Source: Arthrobacter sp. V1I9 (GTDB lineage Bacteria; Actinomycetota; Actinomycetes; Actinomycetales; Micrococcaceae). From it: 64,000 nt of DNA. Under the pieces are notes generated by a model. It made no database searches, was not told the DNA's origin, and saw only the letters and a list, made by a program, of their open reading frames with translations. Of this stretch, positions 26,127 through 35,000 are shown piece by piece (position 1 is the stretch's first letter; every line of letters starts with the position of its first letter). A program made the translations under genes and the position numbers. The DNA lies in the NCBI RefSeq assembly GCF_030817075.1, contig NZ_JAUSYU010000001.1:2542001-2606000 (forward strand). The letters are read 5' to 3'.

Positions 26127-27032
26127 TTAATCCCAGGATCCGTACGCGCGCACGGTATTCTCCTGGATTCCCGTGCACAGCTCCGCGAGGTCAGTGCCTG
26201 TCAATTCCGCCATCGAACGGACGGTGTACGGGACCATGTAACTGGCGTTCGGGCGGCCCCGATGAGGATGCGGCGTCAGGAACGGAGCGTCAGTTTCCAC
26301 CAGTACCAGGTCGGGATCAGCCACGGCGAGCGCAGCCCGCAGGTTGGTTGCGTTCTTGAACGTCAGCGTGCCGGCGAAGGACATCCACCAGCCCTCCTTA
26401 TTACAGATGGCAGCCAGCTCCTCATCCCCGGAAAAGCAGTGGAAAACCACGCGGTCCGGAGCCCCTTCTTCCTTCAGCACCTGCACTACGTCGCTGTGGG
26501 CATCCCGGTCGTGAATCTGCAGCGTCAGGTCCAGCCGCTTGGCAATGTCTATATGGCGGCGGAAGGAATGGCGCTGGTGGGCCAGGCCCGCCCCTTCGGT
26601 GCGGAAAAAGTCCAGCCCGGTCTCGCCGATGGCCCTTACCCGGGGATGGGCCGCCAACCGCTCGATTTCCGCCAGCGCCTCTTCCAGCTCGCCGCGTTCG
26701 GCATAGCGCGGAGCGTCGTTGGGGTGCAGCGCCACCGCGCCAAGGAGGCGCTCGTCAAGGTCCAGCGCCTTGACCGTGAACCGCGAGGATTCCAGATCGC
26801 AACCCACCTGGACCGCGCCCCGGACGCCCACCGCCTCGGCGGCATCGAGCGCCTCCTTGATACCCACCGGCGCTTCCCCGTCCGGGAAATCCAAGTGCGT
26901 GTGGTTGTCCATAACCGGCACCGGTAAAGGCTCCGGGGCAGGGGGAAACCCACGCTTCGGGGAGGTTCCGGATTCCTGGCCGCCGCCGGGGACAGAAGCT
27001 CGGTAGGCGGCAGGGATCAGCGGATTGCACAT
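26127..27032 (-). CDS. tatD: TatD-family hydrolase/nuclease
   Basis: A 301-residue member of the TatD metal-dependent DNase family (amidohydrolase-like TIM barrel). Metal ligands are visible: DNHTHLDF near residue 42, GETGLDFFR (Glu) near 137, IHDRDAH and FHCFSGD in the middle, and VETDAPFL near 247. The family acts as 3'-5' exonuclease in DNA repair. The first ~38 residues are Pro/Gly-rich and not part of the barrel; GTG or ATG codons nearer residue 40 (VMDNHTHLD) could be the real start. In many actinobacteria the order is metG-tatD-rpfB-rsmA-ispE; here metG is missing and a divergent MoxR operon begins instead. Confidence 0.93.
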   Translation of the reverse strand: MCNPLIPAAYRASVPGGGQESGTSPKRGFPPAPEPLPVPVMDNHTHLDFPDGEAPVGIKEALDAAEAVGVRGAVQVGCDLESSRFTVKALDLDERLLGAVALHPNDAPRYAERGELEEALAEIERLAAHPRVRAIGETGLDFFRTEGAGLAHQRHSFRRHIDIAKRLDLTLQIHDRDAHSDVVQVLKEEGAPDRVVFHCFSGDEELAAICNKEGWWMSFAGTLTFKNATNLRAALAVADPDLVLVETDAPFLTPHPHRGRPNASYMVPYTVRSMAELTGTDLAELCTGIQENTVRAYGSWD

Positions 27033-27195
27033 TTATCCACCCTAACCGGGATCGGTCGCCCACATTTATTGGAACTCTCTGTCAGCCGAAGCAGTTGTGT
27101 TAGTAGTCTGGTACGAACAGATGCGGACGCCCACCAATGGGCGAAGGCAGGGCTTGCTGTCCCGTCCAGGTGAACCCCTGGCTGAAAGGTTGCCG

Positions 27196-28320
27196 ATGGA
27201 ATCCCACCGACGCACTGCCAACGATGTGAGCGCTGCGAACCGCAGTTTGGCGGGGGTCGCAGACCCCGTCAGCCATCTCAACGGGCACCGGCCCACCCCC
27301 ATGGACGGCGCGTCATTCCACGCGGCCAGCGAACGGATCCTGACGACCATCAACACGGTGATCGACGGAAAGTCCGACGCCGCGAAGCTGGCCCTGACCG
27401 TCCTGCTCGCCCAGGGGCATCTGCTCCTGGAAGATGTGCCGGGTGTGGGAAAGACACTTTTGGCCAAAACGCTCGCGAGGACCATCGACTGTACGGTCAA
27501 CCGGATCCAGTTCACCCCGGACTTGCTGCCCTCCGACGTCACCGGCGTTTCCATTTACAACCAGGCCTCCCGGCTCTTTGAGTTCCGGCCCGGTGCCGTG
27601 TTCGCCAACATCGTGATCGGCGATGAGATCAACCGCGCCTCGGCCAAAACCCAGTCAGCCCTGCTCGAGTGCATGGAAGAGCACCAGGTGACAGTGGACG
27701 GCAATTCGTACCGGCTGGACGAACCCTTCATGGTGGTGGCAACACAGAATCCGATCGAGATGGAGGGCACGTATCCGTTGCCTGAAGCCCAGCGGGACCG
27801 CTTTATGGCACGCATCTCGATGGGCTACCCGGACAAGGACTCCGAGATTGAGATGCTTGAGACCCATCAGGCAACGTCCCCTCTAGCCCGGGTGTCGGCA
27901 GTAGTCACCACTGCCGAGGTGGCGGCCATGATCGCGACGGTACAGCAGGTCTATGTCTCGCAGGCAGTCAAGGAGTACACGGTGTCCGTGGGCAGGGCCA
28001 CCCGGGAAAGCCCGCTGCTCCGTTTGGGCGCGAGCCCCCGGTCCATGCTGCAGCTGCTGCGCGCTGCCAAGGCAACGGCGGCCCTGGACGGACGCGACTT
28101 TGTGCTGCCTGACGACGTCGTGCATGTGGCGGAAGCTGTCCTGGCCCACCGGATCATCCTGGACCGGAAGGCCGCCGGCGCCGGTGAAACCCCGCACAGC
28201 GTCCTCCGCGGCATCCTGTCCCGGCTGCCGGTCCCGCACCGGCCTGCCGATCCAGGGAACAGGGCTCCCGGGTCCACGAACAGGACCACCCCTGTCGCAG
28301 GCATGAGCCGGAACCACTAG
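27196..28320 (+). CDS. MoxR-family AAA+ ATPase
   Basis: A 374-residue MoxR ATPase. These are chaperone-like AAA+ proteins thought to mature or remodel the product of nearby genes. Walker A VPGVGKT is at residues 82-88, Walker B with sensor DEINRAS near 143, and ATQNPIEMEGTYPLPEAQ is the MoxR signature. The ATG at 27196 is preceded by GAAAGG; the frame is open 33 codons upstream but without coding character. The first ~40 residues are low-complexity. It starts a MoxR-DUF58-transglutaminase operon; the DUF58 start is 10 bp after its stop. Confidence 0.94.
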   Translation: MESHRRTANDVSAANRSLAGVADPVSHLNGHRPTPMDGASFHAASERILTTINTVIDGKSDAAKLALTVLLAQGHLLLEDVPGVGKTLLAKTLARTIDCTVNRIQFTPDLLPSDVTGVSIYNQASRLFEFRPGAVFANIVIGDEINRASAKTQSALLECMEEHQVTVDGNSYRLDEPFMVVATQNPIEMEGTYPLPEAQRDRFMARISMGYPDKDSEIEMLETHQATSPLARVSAVVTTAEVAAMIATVQQVYVSQAVKEYTVSVGRATRESPLLRLGASPRSMLQLLRAAKATAALDGRDFVLPDDVVHVAEAVLAHRIILDRKAAGAGETPHSVLRGILSRLPVPHRPADPGNRAPGSTNRTTPVAGMSRNH

Positions 28321-28330
28321 GCGGTTTCCC

Positions 28331-29767
28331 ATGGCGCTGCTGGACAGACTGCCCCGACACCTCTTCACCCGGCGGGGCTGGGGAATGCTGGCAGCCGGGG
28401 CCGCGGCACTTGCCGCAGCGCAGGTGATGGGCCGCAGGGACCTGCTGAGCCTGGCTGTACTGCTGCTCGTCCTTCCAATGGTTTCCCTGGCGGGGATCCG
28501 GCTGGTGAAGCCCCGCTTCCAGGTGTACCGCGAATTCAACCCGTCACCGGTGGAGACTTCGGCCCCTGCCACCGTGCGGCTTGCGGTAGCCCGTACCGGG
28601 GCAGCCAGCGGCAGGGCCACCATGGAGGAAAGGCTGCCTTCCCGGTTCGGTGAGTCGCCTGCCTTCCGGTTTCCGTCCCGTTCGGCCACCGGCGGCACCA
28701 GCAGGTACGAGTACCACCTGCGCTCCGCCCAGCGCGGCCAGTTCCTTATCGGACCCGTGACCGCCGAGTTCACCGATCCGTTTGGGCTGTCCCTGCACCG
28801 GCAGGCAATTGACGATGGCGACACCCTCACCGTGACGCCCGCCGCCGTCGTGCTTCCTTTGACCGGGCTGGCCGGCGCCCGGGGCAACGACGGCGTCACG
28901 GCCACCAGGATCCGGGCCAACCCCAGTGACGACGACGTCATGACGCGCGAATACCGCCATGGGGACCCGATGCGCCGGGTGCACTGGACCGCTACCGCCC
29001 GCCACGGTTCCCTGATGGTGCGGCAGGAGGAATCCGTCACGACGCCGGAGGCCACGATCATTCTGGACCAGAGATTCGCCGCGTTCTCCGGCAACTCCGG
29101 GACGGTACCGCCAGGAAGCACAGCCCAGGATGGGCACTCCATGATCAGCAGCGAAACGTTCGAGTGGGCCGTAGTTGCCGCCATGTCCATCAGCGCACAC
29201 CTCGCCGAGCGCAATTATGGCCTGCGGCTGCTGGACGCCCGGGGCGAACCGGCATTCCTCCGTTCAACCTCAGCCCCCGAACCTGAGGTTGAGGAGTACA
29301 CCGGAGCCTCCGGGCTCCAGTCCATCGCTGAAAGCCTCGCGGCAATCCAGCTCACAGGGCCGCACGCCCGCCGCGATTCAGGTCGAAGGGACATTTTCGG
29401 ATTCCGGGAATCCCACGGCTACCAGGAATCCGGACCGCCGCCCTTTGATGACAGCCTGATGGACAAGTTGTCGGCGCACAGGATGCGGGGACCCCTGATC
29501 GCAGTCCTGGGAAGGATCTCGTCGATGGAAGCCTTGTCACTCGCCCCGGCCGCCGGGTACGGCACCAACGCCTTCGCCATCGTTGTCACAGACCGGCCCG
29601 CGGAGTTCGAGGACGCTCTCGAGAAGCTCCGGCAGGGAGGTTGGCGTGCCGCCGCCGTGCCGCCGTCGGTATCCGTCGCAGGTGCCTGGAACCAGTTCGA
29701 CCAGGACGTCGCCTTGCCGGAAACCCCGGCGACGGAGGTCCGGCGCGGAGCGGAGGTGGCAGGATGA
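28331..29767 (+). CDS. DUF58 domain-containing membrane protein
   Basis: A 478-residue protein with two N-terminal membrane helices (about residues 14-32 and 36-54), an immunoglobulin-like region, and the DUF58 core with REYRHGDPMRRVHWTATARHG starting near residue 206. DUF58 proteins are genetically tied to MoxR ATPases and often carry a von Willebrand A-like fold; their molecular job is not known. It overlaps the next gene by 4 bp (ATGA), which means coupled translation. From the operon I infer an envelope-associated complex with the MoxR and the transglutaminase. Confidence 0.9.
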   Translation: MALLDRLPRHLFTRRGWGMLAAGAAALAAAQVMGRRDLLSLAVLLLVLPMVSLAGIRLVKPRFQVYREFNPSPVETSAPATVRLAVARTGAASGRATMEERLPSRFGESPAFRFPSRSATGGTSRYEYHLRSAQRGQFLIGPVTAEFTDPFGLSLHRQAIDDGDTLTVTPAAVVLPLTGLAGARGNDGVTATRIRANPSDDDVMTREYRHGDPMRRVHWTATARHGSLMVRQEESVTTPEATIILDQRFAAFSGNSGTVPPGSTAQDGHSMISSETFEWAVVAAMSISAHLAERNYGLRLLDARGEPAFLRSTSAPEPEVEEYTGASGLQSIAESLAAIQLTGPHARRDSGRRDIFGFRESHGYQESGPPPFDDSLMDKLSAHRMRGPLIAVLGRISSMEALSLAPAAGYGTNAFAIVVTDRPAEFEDALEKLRQGGWRAAAVPPSVSVAGAWNQFDQDVALPETPATEVRRGAEVAG

Positions 29768-32259
29768 CCATTGCGCCGCCCCGGAATACCGGAACGGACC
29801 AGCACCCTGCACCGTCCGCCGGGAACGCGGCAGGGCGTACCCGGATTGGCCCCTACCCGTGGGCGATGGCAGCCTCCATCGCCGTGGGAGTGGCCGGAGC
29901 CGCCCTGTCCCTGAACGGAGTCCTGAGGGGCTGGGGCTGGTACTGGCCCGTTTTCACCACCGTGCTGGTGGTCTGCTTCACCCTCGCCGCCCTGCGTGCA
30001 GTGAGGGCCAAGCCCCTGCTGGTGACAGCCGGCGGGTTCCTTGCCCTGGGCGCCGCCCTGACCCTGACGTTCTTCCGCGGCTCCAGCGTTGCCGGCATCA
30101 TCCCCACGGGAGCAACCCTGGCTGAGCTGGACCGGCTAATCCGCCGCGCCAGCGAAACCGTACTGTCCGAAACCGCACCCGTCGCCCCCAATGTGGGCAT
30201 CGTGATGGTGGTCTGCGCCGTCCTGGGCCTGGCTGTCATCCTTGTGGACGCGCTCGCGGTGCCGCTGGGCATGCCAGCCGCCACCGGTGCGGGGCTGCTG
30301 GCCATCCTCGTGGTGCCAGCCATGATCAAGCCACAGAGCGTGGGCTTCTGGGGATTCACCGCGGCTGTGGCGGGGTACCTGATGATCCTCGCCTGCAGCC
30401 AGTGGTTTGTTCCGGACGCCCGGACCCCCGCCGATTCCGCCCGCAGCCCGGGCCAGGTCCGGCGGGCCGTTCTGACAGGCTCCGTGGCGCTGGTAGCCAC
30501 CTTGCTGGTGCCGCTGGCAGTCCCTGGCTTCGACCAGGGCACCTTCCCGCAGGGTTCCCGCCTCAACCCGTGGGGCGCATCCACGGGCCTCAATCCGATG
30601 ATCACCTTGGGCAACAGCCTGCGAACGCCTGCCGGCACCGGACGCATCACCTACGCCACGAATTCGACAGCACCGCTGTACCTGCGGTCAGTCACCGTGG
30701 ACCATTTCGACGGAGACTCATGGGGCCCGGATGACCGCAACGCCTCCCGGCGCTCCCTTGGCAGCCGGATTGACCCCGGCTATACCGTCTTGGCGGACGA
30801 ACAGCAGCCCGTGGTGACGGCAATCGATGCCGGAACCTTCACCAATCCCTACCTGCCGGCCCCGTACCCGCCGGAATCCGTGCGGGGCCTTGACGGCCGG
30901 TGGACCTGGGATCCGGCCACCCTGAGCATTAAGGGTACGGACGCCACCTCCCGGCGGCAGGAGTACCTGGTCCGGTCTTCGGTTCCAAAACTGACGGCGG
31001 GGCAGTTGGCCCGGTCTTCGGCAGGCGTGCAGGGCATCCCGGAGGACTTCACCAGGATTCCGGGCAACGTTCCCGAGATTGTCCGGACGACGGCCAGCGC
31101 CGTGGCCGGTTCCAGCGCCACGCCCTACGAGAAGGCCATGGCCATCCAGAAGTACCTCCGCTCCGCGGAGTTCACTTACTCCCTGCAATCTCCGGTGCAG
31201 GGCGGCTACGACGGAAACGGCCTCTCGGTCCTTGCTGATTTCCTGGACCAGAAAAGCGGGTACTGCATCCACTACGCGTCAGCCATGGCCGTGATGGCCA
31301 GGCTCGAAGGGATCCCCAGCCGGATCGCAGTGGGCTATGCCCCGGGCAGGTTGACGGGCGCCACCGTCTCCGTGGCAGGCGAGGGCGCACTGCCCGAATA
31401 CGAGGTGGACGCCAGGGACGCCCACGCCTGGCCGGAACTGTACTTCCAAGGGTTGGGCTGGGTGCCATTTGAGCCCACGCCGTCCCGCGGGGTAGTGCCT
31501 GACTATGCTTCAGAAGCATCGGCTCCTTCAGCCCCGGGTGCCCTCGAGAACAATGACGACCTGGTCCCGGATGCCACCCCGGCTCCTGCCCCGGCACCAA
31601 GCGCCGCTCCCCTGCCCGCGCCGGGTGGAGGCGAAGGCACTGATGCCGGCGTGCAGCTCCTGCCCCTGTTGCTGGGCCTGGGCGGAATCCTGGGGGTTGC
31701 CCTTCTGGCCGCCGCCCCGCGCCTGGCCAGGACAGGCATCAGGGCACGGCGGCTTCGACCGGCAGATGCCGGCACGGCCGCAGTGCTGGCCTGGAATGAA
31801 ATGGTGGACTTGGGGACCGACTATGGCCTGCCTCCAAAGTCCAGCGAGACCCCGCGCGCCTACAGCTTGCGCCTTCGCGACTCATCCCTGCTGGGTGAAC
31901 CGGGAGGGATGGATGATGCTGCCCACCGGGCGGCGACTGCGTTGACCTCAGACTTCGAACGGCGCGAATACGGCAGGCCGCCGGAAGGGGCGGAGGCGCC
32001 GGAGGAGCGCACCGGACGCACCCGGGCCGCGGGCGCGGACCAGGAGGTGACCGGCGCCCGGATCGCAGCACTTGAGACGGCTTTGCGCGCCCATGCCCCC
32101 GCACTGCGGCGGTTGCGTGCCTTGTGGGTGCCGCCGTCGGTCATTGGACGGCTGGGACGCCTGCTGGCGGCACCGTTCCGGGCTGCCGGAGCAGCCATGG
32201 TCCAGGCAGCAAAAGCCGCCGCACGCTTCTGGTCAGCGCGCTGGTCTGCGCGCTCCTAA
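29764..32259 (+). CDS. TgpA-like membrane transglutaminase
   Basis: An 831-residue membrane protein. The N-terminal third has five or six membrane helices (DUF3488/TgpA_N type). An extracytoplasmic transglutaminase-like domain follows, with the catalytic cysteine in KSGYCIHYASAMAVMAR near residue 501 and the histidine in DARDAHAWPELYF near 550. After a Pro/Ala-rich linker there is another membrane helix (LLPLLLGLGGILGVALLAA) and a cytosolic DUF4129-like tail. The ATG overlaps the DUF58 stop. A longer upstream extension of the frame lies inside the DUF58 gene and is not real. The family's substrates are unknown; a cell-surface protein or peptidoglycan peptide is plausible. Confidence 0.92.
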   Translation: MTIAPPRNTGTDQHPAPSAGNAAGRTRIGPYPWAMAASIAVGVAGAALSLNGVLRGWGWYWPVFTTVLVVCFTLAALRAVRAKPLLVTAGGFLALGAALTLTFFRGSSVAGIIPTGATLAELDRLIRRASETVLSETAPVAPNVGIVMVVCAVLGLAVILVDALAVPLGMPAATGAGLLAILVVPAMIKPQSVGFWGFTAAVAGYLMILACSQWFVPDARTPADSARSPGQVRRAVLTGSVALVATLLVPLAVPGFDQGTFPQGSRLNPWGASTGLNPMITLGNSLRTPAGTGRITYATNSTAPLYLRSVTVDHFDGDSWGPDDRNASRRSLGSRIDPGYTVLADEQQPVVTAIDAGTFTNPYLPAPYPPESVRGLDGRWTWDPATLSIKGTDATSRRQEYLVRSSVPKLTAGQLARSSAGVQGIPEDFTRIPGNVPEIVRTTASAVAGSSATPYEKAMAIQKYLRSAEFTYSLQSPVQGGYDGNGLSVLADFLDQKSGYCIHYASAMAVMARLEGIPSRIAVGYAPGRLTGATVSVAGEGALPEYEVDARDAHAWPELYFQGLGWVPFEPTPSRGVVPDYASEASAPSAPGALENNDDLVPDATPAPAPAPSAAPLPAPGGGEGTDAGVQLLPLLLGLGGILGVALLAAAPRLARTGIRARRLRPADAGTAAVLAWNEMVDLGTDYGLPPKSSETPRAYSLRLRDSSLLGEPGGMDDAAHRAATALTSDFERREYGRPPEGAEAPEERTGRTRAAGADQEVTGARIAALETALRAHAPALRRLRALWVPPSVIGRLGRLLAAPFRAAGAAMVQAAKAAARFWSARWSARS

Positions 32260-32271
32260 TAACAAGCATGC

Positions 32272-32286
32272 GGCGGCTTTGCCGCC
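32272..32286. terminator. Short hairpin between convergent genes
   Basis: ggcggc (32272-32277) pairs with gccgcc (32281-32286) across a ttt loop, 13 bp after the transglutaminase stop and ahead of the end of the dehydrogenase gene. It is a modest terminator candidate for either strand. Confidence 0.4.
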
Positions 32287-32329
32287 CGAGCGATTGCCGC
32301 CCGAGGGATTCGCCCCCCGAGGGAGGGGA

Positions 32330-33830
32330 CTACCCGGCGTAGGGGTCTGCGATGCCGATGTACTGGGTGTAGAGGTATTCCTCGATGCCTTCGAGGCCGC
32401 CTTCGCGTCCCAGTCCGGACTGCTTGACGCCGCCGAACGGTGCCGCAGCATTGGAGATGACGCCTGCGTTCAGGCCCAGCATGCCGGTCTCCAGCCGCTC
32501 ACCCATCCGGATGCCACGGTTGAGGTCCTTGGTGAAGACGTAGGCAACGAGCCCGTATTCGGTGTTGTTGGCCAGCCGCACCGCGTCATCTTCGCTGCTG
32601 AAGGTGATGATCGGGGCGACGGGTCCGAAGATTTCCTCGGACAGGATCCGGGTGCCTTCGGTGACGCCGGAGAGGATTGTGGGCTGGTAGAAGTAACCCG
32701 GCCCTTCCACCGGTCCCCCGCCCAGGACTGCCTTCGCGCCGGCGGAAACGGCGTCGGACACCAGTTCGTGGACCTTGTCCCGGCTCTTGGCATCAATCAA
32801 CGGGCCCACCTTGGACTCCGGCTCGGTGCCGCGGGCGGTGGTCATTTCCTTCATCTTCGCGGCGAACTTCTCCGCGAACTCTGCGGCAACAGACTCGTGC
32901 ACTATGAAGCGGTTGGCAGCGGTGCAGGCCTCGCCCATGTTCCGCAGCTTGGCAAGCATGGCCCCGGCGACGGCGGCATCAAGGTCGGCGTCCTCGAAGA
33001 CCACGAACGGGGCCGTTGCCGCCGAGCTCCATGGACGTGCGCAGGACAGTTTCGGAGGCATCGGCGAGCAGGCGGCGTCCAACCTCGGTGGAGCCGGTGA
33101 AGGACAGCTTGCGGAGCCGGGAGTCCTTGATCAGCGGGCCCGTGGTGGCACCGGCCGTGGACGTGGGGATGACGTTCAGGACCCCGGCGGGCAGGCCGGC
33201 TTCCATCATGACGGCGGCGAACAGCTGGGAGGTCAACGGGGTCAGGTTAGCGGACTTCAGCACCATGGTGCAGCCCGCAGCCACGGCGGGGGCGATCTTG
33301 CGGGTGGCCATGGCCAGCGGGAAGTTCCACGGCGTGATCAGCAGGCAGGGACCCACCGGCTTCTTGGTGACCAGCAGCCGGGACTTGCCGTCCGGGGAGA
33401 CGGAGTAGCGGCCGAAGGCGCGGACGGCTTCCTCCGAGAACCAGCGCAGGAACTCCGCGCCGTACGTGACTTCGCCCCGGGCTTCCGCCAGGGGCTTGCC
33501 CATCTCCATGGTCATCAGCAGCGCAAAGTCCTCGGCCCGCTCAGTCACGAGCTCAAACGCGCGCCGCAGGATTTCGCCGCGCTCACGCGGCGGGACCTTG
33601 GCCCAGGAGTCCTGGGCGGCGACGGCGGCGTCCAGTGCAGCGGCACCATCCTCAGCGCCGGCGTCGGCAATGCTCAACAGCACCTTGCCGGTGGCCGGGT
33701 CCTCGACGTCGAACGTTTTGCCCGAGGCGGCGGCGCGCCACTCACCATTGATAAGCAGGCCAGTGGGAACAGAGGCCAGAAGGGCGCTTTCGCGTTCTGC
33801 GGAAACGGCCGGCTGTGCAGTGACAGTCAC
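32330..33830 (-). pseudogene. gabD: NAD(P)-dependent succinate-semialdehyde dehydrogenase, frameshifted by +1 base
   Basis: This enzyme oxidises succinate semialdehyde to succinate at the end of the GABA shunt. From the ATG at 33830 the frame runs normally to the conserved glutamate motif MELGGN and then goes astray (GPVRGLRGRRP). The second half resumes in another frame at APFVVFEDADLD. It holds the catalytic cysteine in GEACTAANRF and ends ADPYAG at 32330. The DNA here reads aacggccccgttc where aacgccccgttc would keep the frame: one extra base near 33013-33014. The span is 1501 bp (500 codons plus one), so correcting it gives 499 residues, normal for the family. Both halves are otherwise intact, so an error or a very recent mutation is likely. 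gabD and gabD2 cannot be told apart here. Confidence 0.88.
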
Positions 33831-33963
33831 GATGACTCCCTTGTCAGTAGGGTTGTTGCAGCCCCGGCGGCGGCCGGAGTAGCCGCCGTCGTCCTGGCTG
33901 ATTAGTTGCCAGACTACTGCTGCGCCCGCGGTGGGTCTACGCCTTCACGCACTACCGAAACAC

Positions 33964-33993
33964 GGAAGGGCTGTGCACCTGCACAGCCCTTCC
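33964..33993 (-). terminator. Intrinsic terminator after rsmI
   Basis: A perfect 14-bp stem (33964-33977 with 33980-33993) with a 2-base loop is followed on the minus strand by GTGTTTC. It lies 19 bp past the rsmI stop. Confidence 0.8.
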
Positions 33994-34012
33994 CGGCCCT
34001 CTGGCTGCCCGG

Positions 34013-34954
34013 CTACCGGGCGGCCAGAACAGCTGAGTAGAGCTCCCGTTTGCTCACCCGGACGTCTTCGGCCACGGCGGCGACAGCCTCCTTGAGGCGG
34101 ATCCCCTGGGCCACCAGCGCGTTGACAGCAGCCACGTGGTCCTCGGGTGTTCCTGGCTCCTGTTCAGGCGCGCCGGCCAGGACAACGGCAATCTCACCAC
34201 GGACTTCGGTGGTTTCAGCCCATTGCAGGAGCTCGCTGAGCGAGCCTCGGATCACTTCCTCGTAAGTTTTGGTCAGTTCCCGGCACACGGCCACGCGGCG
34301 GTCGGGCCCGAAGCGTTCGCGCAGCGCCCGCAGCATCACCTCAAGCCGGTGCGGCGCTTCGAAGAACACCATCGTCCGGCGCTCCCCCGCAAGGTCCGCC
34401 AGGCGTGACGCACGTTCGCCTGCCTTCCGTGGCAGGAATCCTTCGAAGCAGAAGCGGTCTGTGGGCAGGCCGGACAAAGCCAGCGCCGTCAGTACGGCCG
34501 ATGGTCCGGGTACGGCGGTGACCTTGAGCCCGCCTGCCACGGCGCCCTCCACCAGCCGGAACCCGGGATCGGACACCGAGGGCATCCCCGCGTCGGTGAC
34601 CATCACCAGCGTCTTGCCGGCCCGTACCTGTTCCAGCAGCTCCGCAGTCTTTGTTGCTTCGTTGTGCTCGTGGTAGCTGATCACCCGCCCGGCCACAGTG
34701 ACGCCCAGGCTTTGCACCAGCCGGTGCAGGCGCCGGGTGTCCTCAGCGGCAACAATGTCCGCCGTGCCCAGCAGCTCCACCAAGCGGGCAGAAGCGTCGC
34801 CCGTGTTGCCGATCGGGGTGGCCGCCAGCACGATCCGCCCGCCGGCCGGCGTTGGCACCGCGGCTGCCTCCGGCGCCTCTGACGGCTGCCCTCCGGCTTC
34901 CTCGTCGGTGATGGCGGTGCCGGATTCAGGGAAGGGGCTGGGGTTAGGGTCCAC
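34013..34954 (-). CDS. rsmI: 16S rRNA (cytidine-1402) 2'-O-methyltransferase
   Basis: RsmI (313 residues) methylates the ribose of C1402 in the decoding centre using SAM. The tetrapyrrole-methylase-like fold shows LAATPIGNTGDASAR near residue 43, AAEDTRRLHRL, VTDAGMPSVSDPGFRLV and VPGPSAVLTALALSGLP. The C-terminal domain ends VSKRELYSAVLAAR. The first ~38 residues (acidic, Pro/Ala-rich) are an extension not seen in shorter homologues. It is divergent from the mannosyltransferase gene with only 46 bp between the starts. Confidence 0.95.
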   Translation of the reverse strand: MDPNPSPFPESGTAITDEEAGGQPSEAPEAAAVPTPAGGRIVLAATPIGNTGDASARLVELLGTADIVAAEDTRRLHRLVQSLGVTVAGRVISYHEHNEATKTAELLEQVRAGKTLVMVTDAGMPSVSDPGFRLVEGAVAGGLKVTAVPGPSAVLTALALSGLPTDRFCFEGFLPRKAGERASRLADLAGERRTMVFFEAPHRLEVMLRALRERFGPDRRVAVCRELTKTYEEVIRGSLSELLQWAETTEVRGEIAVVLAGAPEQEPGTPEDHVAAVNALVAQGIRLKEAVAAVAEDVRVSKRELYSAVLAAR

Positions 34955-35000
34955 GCCACCAGCCTACTGCTGCGGGGCGCGGCCAGCCGCAAAAGGTAGC

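Noticed and set aside
34698..35000. Long N-terminal extension of the mannosyltransferase frame
   Set aside because: Lies inside rsmI on the other strand; family homology and an AAAAGG ribosome binding site put the start at 35001.
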